A stretch of 64,000 nt of DNA, taken from DASUBV01 sp963822485. GTDB lineage: Bacteria > Actinomycetota > Actinomycetes > Streptosporangiales > Streptosporangiaceae. Both the position numbers and the translations under genes were made by a program. This document shows positions 45,368-52,657 of this stretch, piece by piece. The first letter of the stretch is position 1. Every line of letters begins with the position of its first letter. The stretch lies in NCBI GenBank assembly GCA_963822485.1, contig CAWGHW010000031.1, positions 1,364,001 to 1,428,000 on the forward strand, read 5' to 3'. The notes below the pieces were generated by a model. That model did no database searches. It saw only the letters and a list, made by a program, of their open reading frames with translations, and was not told the DNA's origin.

Positions 45368-46945
45368 GTGACGAGCGATATCGGTCCCGGATCGGGTCCA
45401 GAGCCTGGTCCCGTCCTGGTGGTGGACTTCGGGGCCCAGTACGCGCAGCTGATCGCCCGCCGAGTTCGCGAGTGCCAGGTGTACTCGCAGATCGTGCCGA
45501 GCACGATGAGCACGGCCGAGATGCTGGCCCTGCGGCCCTGCGCCATCATCTTGTCCGGGGGCCCGTCCTCGGTCTACGCCCCTGGCGCGCCGCCCGCGCC
45601 CGCGGGCCTGCTCGAGGCGGGTGTGCCGGTGCTGGGCATCTGCTACGGCTTCCAGCTCATGATGGCGGGCCTGGGCGGCGAGGTGGCCCGCACCGGGGGC
45701 GGCGAGTACGGCGCCACCACGCTCGAGGTCACCGAGCCCGGCGTGCTCCTCGACGGGCTGCCCGCCACCCAGCAGGTGTGGATGTCACACGGGGACGGCT
45801 GCACGGTCGCGCCGCCCGGCTTCGCGGTGACCGCGCGGACCCCGGCCGCCGCGGTGGCCGCCGCCGAGGACCCCGGCCGGGGCCTGTACGGGGTCCAGTA
45901 CCACCCCGAGGTCCTGCATACCGAGCACGGCCAGGCCGTGCTGCGCCGGTTCCTGGCCGTGGCGGGCTGCGCCCCGACCTGGACCATGCGCGGCGTCATC
46001 GAGGAGCAGACCGAGCGCATCCGGGCCCAGGTCGGCTCGGCCCACGCCATCTGCGGGCTGTCCGGCGGGGTGGACTCGGCGGTGGCCGCCGCGCTCGTCC
46101 AGCAGGCCATCGGCCACCAGCTCACCTGCGTCTTCGTCGACCACGGGCTGCTGCGTACCGGCGAGGCCGAGCAGGTCGAGAAGGACTTCGTGGCCGCCAC
46201 GGGGGTCGACCTCAAGGTCGTCGACGCCGCCCCGGTGTTCCTGGCCGCGCTGGCCGGGGTGACCGACCCGGAGCAGAAGCGCAAGATCATCGGGCGCGAG
46301 TTCATCCGGGCCTTCGAGCAGGCCGCGCGGGAGATCGCCGGCGCGGAGGGGTCGGTCAGGTTCCTGGTCCAGGGCACGCTGTACCCCGACGTGGTGGAGT
46401 CGGGCGGCGGCACGGGGACGGCCAGCATCAAGTCCCACCACAATGTCGGCGGCCTGCCTGACGACCTCCAGTTCGAGCTGGTCGAGCCGCTGCGCACGCT
46501 GTTCAAGGACGAGGTCCGCCAGGTCGGCGCCGAGCTGGGGCTGCCGCCCGAGATCGTCTTTCGGCAGCCGTTCCCCGGCCCCGGCCTGGCCATCAGGATC
46601 GTCGGCGAGGTCACCGCCGAGCGGCTGCGGATCGTCCGCGCCGCCGACGCGATCGCCCGGCAGGAACTGTCCGCGGCCGGGCTGGACCGGCAGATCTGGC
46701 AGTGCCCGGTGGTGCTGCTGGCCGACGTCCGCTCGGTCGGCGTGCAGGGGGACGGCCGCAGCTACGGCTACCCCGTCGTGCTGCGGCCGGTGACCAGCGA
46801 GGATGCGATGACGGCCGACTGGGCCCGGCTGCCGGACCAGGTGCTGGCCACCATCTCCACCCGGATCACCAACGAGGTGGCCGAGGTCAACCGGGTCGTG
46901 CTCGACATCACCAGCAAGCCGCCCGCCACCATCGAGTGGGAGTGA
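45368..46945 (+). CDS. guaA: GMP synthase (glutamine-hydrolysing)
   Basis: Converts XMP to GMP using ATP and glutamine-derived ammonia. The 525-residue protein has the class I amidotransferase domain (residues about 17-205) with the nucleophile C92 in LGICYGFQLM and the His/Glu dyad in YHPEV. The ATP-pyrophosphatase domain follows with the P-loop GLSGGVDSAVAA, then the dimerisation domain ending TSKPPATIEWE. The GTG start gives a short Gly/Pro-rich N-terminal extension. It is co-oriented with and 9 bp from the CNNM/CBS gene and convergent with kynureninase. Confidence 0.97.
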   Translation: MTSDIGPGSGPEPGPVLVVDFGAQYAQLIARRVRECQVYSQIVPSTMSTAEMLALRPCAIILSGGPSSVYAPGAPPAPAGLLEAGVPVLGICYGFQLMMAGLGGEVARTGGGEYGATTLEVTEPGVLLDGLPATQQVWMSHGDGCTVAPPGFAVTARTPAAAVAAAEDPGRGLYGVQYHPEVLHTEHGQAVLRRFLAVAGCAPTWTMRGVIEEQTERIRAQVGSAHAICGLSGGVDSAVAAALVQQAIGHQLTCVFVDHGLLRTGEAEQVEKDFVAATGVDLKVVDAAPVFLAALAGVTDPEQKRKIIGREFIRAFEQAAREIAGAEGSVRFLVQGTLYPDVVESGGGTGTASIKSHHNVGGLPDDLQFELVEPLRTLFKDEVRQVGAELGLPPEIVFRQPFPGPGLAIRIVGEVTAERLRIVRAADAIARQELSAAGLDRQIWQCPVVLLADVRSVGVQGDGRSYGYPVVLRPVTSEDAMTADWARLPDQVLATISTRITNEVAEVNRVVLDITSKPPATIEWE

Positions 46946-46952
46946 CCCTGGC

Positions 46953-48224
46953 TCAGGTCACCGGGGGCAGCTCGGTGGGCAGATCGTCGTAGGCCTTGTC
47001 CGTCGCGATCCGCCGCAGCCGGTCCATGGCCTCCCACACGTCGGTGAAGCTGGTGGTGATCGGCGCCGGGCCGAGCCGGAGCCGGTCGGGCGTCCGGTAG
47101 TCGCCCACCACCTTCTCGCGGATCAGCGCCTGGCTGATCCGCAGCGCCTCGGGGTGGCGCAGGGTGACGTGCCCGCCGCGCCGGGTGTCCTCGCGCGGTG
47201 AGGCCAGGGCGAAGTCCAGCGACGTCAGCCACTCATCGGCCAGCCCGATCAGGTAGCCGGTCAGCGCCAGGCTCTTGGCCCGCAGCCGGTCCATGCCCAC
47301 CTCGCCGAGCAGCCGGGCCCCCTCCTCGACCGCCACCGTGCCGATGACCTGCGGCGTGCCGGTCGCGAACGCGTCGATGCCCGGTGCCGGATCGTAGCTC
47401 GGGCCCATGGCGAACTGCTCGCGCTGGCCGAACCAGCCCCAGATGGGCTGGCGGAGCCGGTTCTGGTGCTCCTGGCGCACGTACACGAACGCCGGGGAGC
47501 CGGGGCCGGCGTTGACGTACTTGTAGGTGCACCCCACGGCCAGGTCGGCGCCCGCGGCGTCCAGCTCGACCGGCACCGAGCCCACCGAGTGACACAGATC
47601 CCACAGCACCAGGGCGCCCGCCTCGTGCACCAGGCGCGACAGGGCGGCCATGTCGGCCAGGGCGCCGCTGCGGTAGGCCACGTGGGACAGGCTGACCAGC
47701 GCGACGCGATCGTCCAGCGCACGCGACAGTGTTAGTCGATCTATGCCGTTATCCATGTCGGTGCGGATCATCCGGAGCTCGCAGCCGCGCTGGGCGGCCA
47801 CCCCTTCCAGGACATAACGGTCGGTCGGGAAGTTGTCGTCGTCGGTGATGATCACGTCGCGGCCGGGCCGGGCGTCCAGCGCGGCGAGCGCCAGCTTGTA
47901 CAGGTTCACCGTGGTGCTGTCGCAGACCAGGACCTGGCCGGGGGCCGCGCCCAGCAGGTGCTCGGCGAGCATGTCGCCGGCCTGGCGGGGCAGCCCCACC
48001 CAGTGCGGCCACGAGCGCACCAGGCCGACGCCCCAGTCCTGGTCCACCACCTCGGCGATGCGCGCCTGCGTGCGCACGGGCAGCGGGCCGAGCGAGTTGC
48101 CGTCCAGGTAGATCAGCGCCGGATCGTCGTGTACGAAGCGGTCGCGGAACTGCACCAGCTCATCGTCCGCATCCAGTGCTTCCGCATATGACCGATCTGC
48201 CGGAAAAGCTGTCACGAGTACCAC
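46953..48224 (-). CDS. kynU: Kynureninase
   Basis: Pyridoxal-phosphate enzyme that cleaves kynurenine (and 3-hydroxykynurenine) to anthranilate and alanine. The 423-residue protein has YLDGNSLGPLP at the N-terminus, the PLP-phosphate region CDSTTVNLYKLA, WDLCHSVGSVPV with the PLP-ring Asp, and the Schiff-base Lys K235 in CTYKYVNAGPGSPAF. The C-terminal RLGPAPITTSF is also typical. No kynA or kynB is nearby, so the rest of tryptophan degradation must be elsewhere. It is convergent with guaA. Confidence 0.95.
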   Translation of the reverse strand: MVLVTAFPADRSYAEALDADDELVQFRDRFVHDDPALIYLDGNSLGPLPVRTQARIAEVVDQDWGVGLVRSWPHWVGLPRQAGDMLAEHLLGAAPGQVLVCDSTTVNLYKLALAALDARPGRDVIITDDDNFPTDRYVLEGVAAQRGCELRMIRTDMDNGIDRLTLSRALDDRVALVSLSHVAYRSGALADMAALSRLVHEAGALVLWDLCHSVGSVPVELDAAGADLAVGCTYKYVNAGPGSPAFVYVRQEHQNRLRQPIWGWFGQREQFAMGPSYDPAPGIDAFATGTPQVIGTVAVEEGARLLGEVGMDRLRAKSLALTGYLIGLADEWLTSLDFALASPREDTRRGGHVTLRHPEALRISQALIREKVVGDYRTPDRLRLGPAPITTSFTDVWEAMDRLRRIATDKAYDDLPTELPPVT

Positions 48225-48411
48225 CCTAACTCCAGGCTTCTGGACTGAGCCGGTACCCGGTCCGGCGCTCAGCTAACTGACAGGCGGCAAACAGCCGCCG
48301 CGCGGCGGGCGGCCAGCCATGGAGGTGGCTTTCAGCTTGGCCTCGGACCACTCGCAGGTAGCCGGTGTTGACTGGGAGCTGGCGGGGCCGGCCAGCGTGC
48401 GGAGGGATTAC

Positions 48412-49820
48412 ATGACCGACGGACACGACAACCGCGGTGCCGACGCACCCGGCTATCCTCCCGTGTCTGCCCTCCTGCGTCGCCTCCCGTCGGCTGGCAC
48501 CCCGGCTGGCCGCCGCCCCCCACCTGGGGTTACCCGCCAGGCTGGGAGCCCCCAGCCGAGCCCCCCCGGCGCCGCCCCCGGCGGGTGGCCGCGCTGCTGG
48601 CGGCGGTGGTCCTGGTCGGCGGCGCCGCGGGTGCCGGGATCGGGCACCTGGTCTGGGCCTCGTCGTCCTCGGTCACCGCCACTGCCCGCAACAACCCGCC
48701 CGCCAGCCGGGGCAACCCCGGCACCGGCAACTCGCCCGGCGGCGGCTACAACTTCCCGTTCGGCCCCGGCGGCTCCTCCGGCAACGGCACGCCCGGCAGC
48801 GGCAGCTCCGGGCGGCCCGGCACCAGCCGCGAGGGCGCCGGCGGGCCGTCGGACGTCAAGGGCATCGCGGCCAAGATCACCCCGGCCCTGGTCGACGTCA
48901 ACACCACGTTCAACTACCAGGGCGCGGCCGGGGCCGGGACCGGCATCGTGCTCACCGCCAACGGCGAGATACTGACCAACAACCACGTTGTCGACGGCGC
49001 CACCAGCATCAGCGTCACCGACCTCGGCAACGGCCGGCACTACAGCGCCAGCGTGGTCGGCTACGACCCCGTCCACGACATGGCCGTGCTCCAGCTCAGG
49101 AACGCCTCCGGCCTCAAGACCGCCAGCCTCGGCGGCCCGGCGGACACCAAGGTCGGCCAGCCCGTCGTGGCCGTGGGCAACGCGGGCGGCAAGGGCGGCA
49201 CCCCGACCAGCACCGGCGGGTCCATCACCGCGCTCGGCCAGTCCATCGCGCCCGTCGACGAGCTCGACGGCACCACGGAGCACCTGCACGGGCTCATCCA
49301 GGTCAACGCCGACGTCGAGTCCGGCGACTCCGGCGGCTCGCTGGTCGACAGCTCCGGCCGGGTCATCGGCATGGACACCGCCGCCGAGCAGGGGTTCTCC
49401 ATGCAGGCCTCGGCCTCCCGCGGCTACGCCATCCCGATCAGCCAGGCCCTGGCCACCGCGCGGGCCATCGAGGCCGGCCAGGGCTCGGCCGACATCCACG
49501 TCGGCGCCGCGGCCTTCCTCGGCGTGCTGATCTCCAGCGGCCAGCAGGGCTCGGGTCAGGGTCAGGGGCAGGGTCAGGGTTCCGGGGCCAAGGGCGCCAC
49601 GGTGGTCCGCGTCGTGCCAGGCGGCCCGGTGGCCAAGGCCGGCCTGGTCGGCGGTGACGTGATCACCTCGCTGGACGGCCACAGCGTGACATCGCCGGCC
49701 GCGCTGTCCCGGCTGATGATTACCTACCACCCCGGCGACCACGTGCGGATCGGCTGGCTCAGCGCGGCCGGCCAGGCCCACACCAGCACCGTCACCCTGG
49801 TCAGCGGCCCGCCCGCGTAG
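48412..49820 (+). CDS. Membrane-tethered trypsin-like serine protease with PDZ domain, one frameshift
   Basis: HtrA/DegP-like S1C protease. A Pro/Gly-rich cytosolic segment starts at ATG 48412 (MTDGHDNRGADAPGYPP). One base is missing near 48470; restoring a C in a CCC run continues with PPVGWHPGWPPPPTWGYPPG, then a basic stretch, one membrane helix (VAALLAAVVLVGGAAGAG), a Gly/Ser linker, and the protease. The triad is seen as NNHVVDG (His), DPVHDMAVLQL (Asp) and SGDSGGSL (Ser). A C-terminal PDZ domain (VVRVVPGGPVAKAGLVGGDVI) completes it. A start at GTG 48585 within the same frame would delete the Pro-rich part. Reconstructed length is 469 residues. Confidence 0.88.
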
Positions 49821-49838
49821 GCGCGGCGCCTCCGCCTG

Positions 49839-49880
49839 AATGTCCCGCTGGTAGCGCTCGGGGGTTACCAGCGGGACATT
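49839..49880 (+). terminator. Perfect 15-bp hairpin after the serine protease
   Basis: AATGTCCCGCTGGTA (49839-49853) pairs exactly with TACCAGCGGGACATT (49866-49880) around a 12-base loop, starting 19 bp after the protease stop. It lacks a long T-tract but stem length and place suit a terminator. Confidence 0.8.
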
Positions 49881-50002
49881 TACGGGTCCGGCTCGGTCCC
49901 CGCTCCGCCAGACGGGCCCTGACCATGATCACAACCGATAGACCGCAGATTTGAGGCTGTCGGCCAACTGCCGGACGCGAGGCTCGCCTCGCCAGCCTCG
50001 CC

Positions 50003-50042
50003 CGCCAGCCCGCCAGCCCGCCAGCCCGCCAGCCCGCCAGCC
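50003..50042. repeat. Five tandem 8-bp units
   Basis: CGCCAGCC is repeated five times head-to-tail, flanked by imperfect copies. As the unit is not a multiple of three it would shift any reading frame, which supports a non-coding assignment of the region. Confidence 0.9.
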
Positions 50043-50242
50043 CGCCCGAGGGGTCCCGACCGGGTTCTCGGCGGCACGTTGACCGGGGCGAGCGACTGGC
50101 GGTCGGTGGCCGGCCAATCCGCCCGCCCGGCCGCGCCCGTCGGGCCCGTGCGACGAGCCGTCGGCCCACCCGCCACATACCCACCGCCGGTAACACTGGC
50201 TGCGGCCGGCGTCGGACAGGCGCCCGGTGCCGGGGCCGGGAA

Positions 50243-50298
50243 CGTCATGGTTGGCCCTCTGGTGCTCCTAGAGCAGCACCAGAGGGCCAACCATGACG
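50243..50298. repeat. Perfect 24-bp inverted repeat
   Basis: Arms at 50243-50266 and 50275-50298 are exact reverse complements (outer ends CGTCATGG / CCATGACG), with an 8-base spacer CCTAGAGC. It is the longest perfect dyad in the window. It could be a very strong bidirectional terminator, a structured RNA, or an attachment or transposition scar. No T-tract follows on either side. Confidence 0.9.
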
Positions 50299-50469
50299 CT
50301 GGCACGGGCCGGATCGGGGCGCTGGAGGCGAGGGCGGGCGGCGGAGCGGGCTCCGCGGGGTTGGGCCGGCTCACCTGCTGTCACACAGTCACCGCCAGCA
50401 GCAGCCGCCCCAAACGACGGCGGGCGGGGCGGGCGGGCAGCGTCGTGGTTGTTGCTCTCAAGTCGTTGT

Positions 50470-50498
50470 AGCGACGTGGTTGCTGCAGCCACGTCGCT
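50470..50498. terminator. 10-bp hairpin
   Basis: AGCGACGTGG and CCACGTCGCT pair perfectly around a 9-base loop. A run of eight G follows the stem on the plus strand, so a minus-strand transcript would meet C-tract first. Possible terminator for the cox operon. Confidence 0.5.
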
Positions 50499-50550
50499 GG
50501 GCGGGGGGGGTCGCCAAGGAAAGCGGGCTGCGGCGGGGTGGCGACGGCGC

Positions 50551-50588
50551 CCGCCTGAGCTAGCGGGCCGGGCTGCTAGCTCAGGCGG
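50551..50588. terminator. 14-bp hairpin downstream of the cox operon
   Basis: CCGCCTGAGCTAGC (50551-50564) pairs exactly with GCTAGCTCAGGCGG (50575-50588) with a 10-base loop. It is about 100 bp beyond the coxG stop and probably ends cox transcription. Confidence 0.65.
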
Positions 50589-50596
50589 CGCCAGCG

Positions 50597-50698
50597 GCGC
50601 AAGCTGGCGGGCGGGCTGCTAGCGGCGGCGGCGCAAGCTGGCGGGCGGGCTGCTAGCGGCGGCGGCGCAAGCGGGCGGGCGGGCTGCTAGCGGCGGCG
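50597..50698. repeat. Three tandem 34-bp units running into the end of coxG
   Basis: Units start at 50597, 50631 and 50665, each beginning GCGCAAGC and containing GGGCTGCTAGCGGCGG. The third unit extends over the coxG stop codon (50687-50689) and its last Arg codons. The first two units therefore look like duplicated copies of the gene's 3' end, as produced by replication slippage or local duplication. Confidence 0.85.
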
Positions 50699-51796
50699 GC
50701 GCCAGCGGCGGAGGCCGAGGGCGATGACCGCGACGGCGGCCACCCCGGCCGCGACGGGCAGGGCCCGCTTGAGCACCGGGAAGCCGGCCACGCTGAGCAG
50801 GTCGATAGCGTCGTCGTCGGCCTGCCACGAGGGCTCGGGGCGGGGCGCCGGGACGGTGCGCAGCGCCGGCGCCTCGGGGGCCTCGGCGGCTTCGGGGGCT
50901 TCGGTCCGGCCGGGGAACGCGGCGGCCGGCCGTTCGGCGCCGTTGGCGCTGGCCGGGGCCTCGCTGAGGGCCAGGCCGCGGTCAGCGAGCCGCTGCCGGA
51001 TCTCCTCGACCGAGGCCGGGCCGATGTTCTCGATGTCGAGGAGCTGCTGAGGGGTCCGGGCGATGAGGTCGCCGACGGTGTGGACGCCCTCGCGGCGCAG
51101 GCTGTTGTAGGCCCGCAGGGGCAGGTTCAGCTCCTCGATGGGCAGCGCGAGCTGATTCCCGGCGCCGGCGGGTGCCGCTGCCGCGGGTGCCGCTGCCGCG
51201 GGTGCCGCTGCCTCGGCCGGGCCAGAGGCCGCGACCGTCTCGGCGGATGTCGCCGTGGCGCTCGGCGTAGCCTCGGCCGGCGCCGTAGCGGCCGGAGCCG
51301 TCCCGGTGGCCGCGGGGGCGGGCTCGGCGGCCGCCGCCGGGGCACCGGAATCGCCGGCGGCGATCATCTTGGCCAGGTTGTCGGCGAAGATGCCGATGAG
51401 CTTGCCGCTGACCTCGTTCATCACGCCCCGCCCGAACTGGGCCGGCTTGCCGGTCACGTTCAGGTTGGTGAGCACGGTGACGTGCGTCTGGTCGCCGTCG
51501 CCGGTCAGCTCGGAGCGGACCGACGCCGAGGCGGTGCCCGCGCCGCGGGTCTCCTTGCCGGACGCCTCCAGGGTCACCACGCCGGCTTCCCGGTTGCGCT
51601 CGGTGAAGGAGGCCTTGCCGGCGTAGGTCATGGAAATGGGGCCGACCTTGACCTTGATCTTGCCGGTGATGTCATCCCCGTCGACCGAGTCGAGGGTGGC
51701 GCCCGGCATGCAGGGCGCCACCCGCTTCACGTCGAGCAGCACATCCCACGCCCGGTCAAGCGGAACCGGAACGGTGAATGAGTGCTTGAGCTCCAT
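50687..51796 (-). CDS. coxG: CoxG/SRPBCC protein fused to an RNA-polymerase-alpha-CTD-like domain, membrane-anchored
   Basis: A 369-residue protein. Residues 1-145 form the CoxG/SRPBCC domain (WDVLLDVKRVAPCMPGATL; KVKVGPISMTYAGKASF). An Ala/Pro/Thr linker follows (150-213). Residues about 219-278 closely resemble the C-terminal domain of RNA polymerase alpha: EELNLPLRAYNSLRREGVH, then DLIARTPQQLLDI and ENIGPASVEEIRQRL. Arg228 and Asn231 align with E. coli R265 and N268, but Ala261 replaces K298. Another linker and a membrane helix (about 343-362) with an RRWRRRR tail end the protein. CoxG is known to recruit CO dehydrogenase to the membrane. It is the last cox gene. The alpha-CTD-like part may bind protein rather than DNA. 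Confidence 0.88.
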   Translation of the reverse strand: MELKHSFTVPVPLDRAWDVLLDVKRVAPCMPGATLDSVDGDDITGKIKVKVGPISMTYAGKASFTERNREAGVVTLEASGKETRGAGTASASVRSELTGDGDQTHVTVLTNLNVTGKPAQFGRGVMNEVSGKLIGIFADNLAKMIAAGDSGAPAAAAEPAPAATGTAPAATAPAEATPSATATSAETVAASGPAEAAAPAAAAPAAAAPAGAGNQLALPIEELNLPLRAYNSLRREGVHTVGDLIARTPQQLLDIENIGPASVEEIRQRLADRGLALSEAPASANGAERPAAAFPGRTEAPEAAEAPEAPALRTVPAPRPEPSWQADDDAIDLLSVAGFPVLKRALPVAAGVAAVAVIALGLRRWRRRR

Positions 51797-51799
51797 CTG

Positions 51800-52657
51800 T
51801 CATACTCCTGCCGCCGCTGCTAGGGCCCGGCCGGTCAGGACCCGCGCGAGGTGACGCCGGTAATCGGGCGCCCCGTGCAGGTCGGCCGGTGGCTGCGTTC
51901 CCTCGTCCGCGACAGCCGCAGCGGCCGCGATGGCCGCGGCGCTGGCGTCGGCTCCGGAGACGGCCGACTCGGCGGCAGCAGCCCGGACCGGCACTGCCCC
52001 CATGTTGGTCAGCCCGATCCTGGCCTCAGCCACCTGGCCGTTGGCGCGCCTCGCCAGCGCAGCGACGCCGACCGTGGCCCACGCCTGCGCGGTTCGATGG
52101 AACTTCTCGTAACGATAGCCCCATCCCTGGCCGAGCTTTGGCACCCGCACCCCAGTGAGGATCTCTCCGGGCTCCAGCGCGGTGGTCAGGTAGTCGACGA
52201 AGAAGTCGCCGGCCGCGACTTCCCGCTGACCGCCGGGGCCCCGGACGACCAGCATGCCGTCCAGTGCGAGGACGACGGCCGGCAGGTCGCCGGCCGGGTC
52301 GCCATGGGCGAGCGAGCCGCCGAGGGTGCCGCGGTGGCGGACGGCCGGGTCAGCGACCGTGGCGGTGGCCTGCGCCAGCAGCCCGCAGTGCTCGCGGACG
52401 AGCGGGTCGTGGACGACCTGGTAATGCGTGGTCCGGGCGCCAATCAGCAGGGCGTCGCCGACGTCGGTGATTCCCGTCAGCTCATCGATGGCCCCGATGT
52501 CCACGAGCAGTTCGGGGTAGGCCAGCCGCAGCCGCAGCAGTGGCATCAGGGACTGGCCGCCCGCGATGATCTTGGCGTCGTCACCGCCGTCGGCGAGGGC
52601 GCTGACCGCCTCATCCAGCGACGCGGGCCGGACGTAGTCGAAGCTGGCCGGGATCAT
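51800..52657 (-). CDS. coxM: CO dehydrogenase-type medium subunit (FAD-binding, CoxM)
   Basis: A 285-residue FAD-binding subunit of a molybdenum hydroxylase. The flavin motifs are IIAGGQSLMPLLRLRL (about 35-50) and RHRGTLGGSLAHGDPAGDLPA (about 108-128). The C-terminal domain is shortened relative to xanthine dehydrogenase, as in CODH. It passes electrons from the [2Fe-2S] clusters of CoxS to the membrane. Its ATG overlaps the coxL stop by four bases; coxG begins 3 bp after its own stop. Confidence 0.92.
   Translation of the reverse strand: MIPASFDYVRPASLDEAVSALADGGDDAKIIAGGQSLMPLLRLRLAYPELLVDIGAIDELTGITDVGDALLIGARTTHYQVVHDPLVREHCGLLAQATATVADPAVRHRGTLGGSLAHGDPAGDLPAVVLALDGMLVVRGPGGQREVAAGDFFVDYLTTALEPGEILTGVRVPKLGQGWGYRYEKFHRTAQAWATVGVAALARRANGQVAEARIGLTNMGAVPVRAAAAESAVSGADASAAAIAAAAAVADEGTQPPADLHGAPDYRRHLARVLTGRALAAAAGV

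Larger units (their letters stand above)
49881..50686. other. Large intergenic region rich in hairpins and tandem repeats
   Basis: About 800 bp lie between the convergent protease and cox operons. Open frames exist on both strands, but none has a plausible composition or start. It contains five 8-bp CGCCAGCC units at 50003-50042, a 24-bp perfect inverted repeat at 50243-50298, a 10-bp stem at 50470-50498, a 14-bp stem at 50551-50588, and three 34-bp units from 50597. The structure looks like accumulated terminators and repeat expansion, or a regulatory RNA region. No mobile-element gene is present. Confidence 0.5.

Noticed and set aside
50079..50471. Possible small gene in the 49.9-50.7 kb gap
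   Set aside because: The frame runs through the 24-bp inverted repeat, overlaps other equally long frames on both strands, and has no ribosome site or motif.
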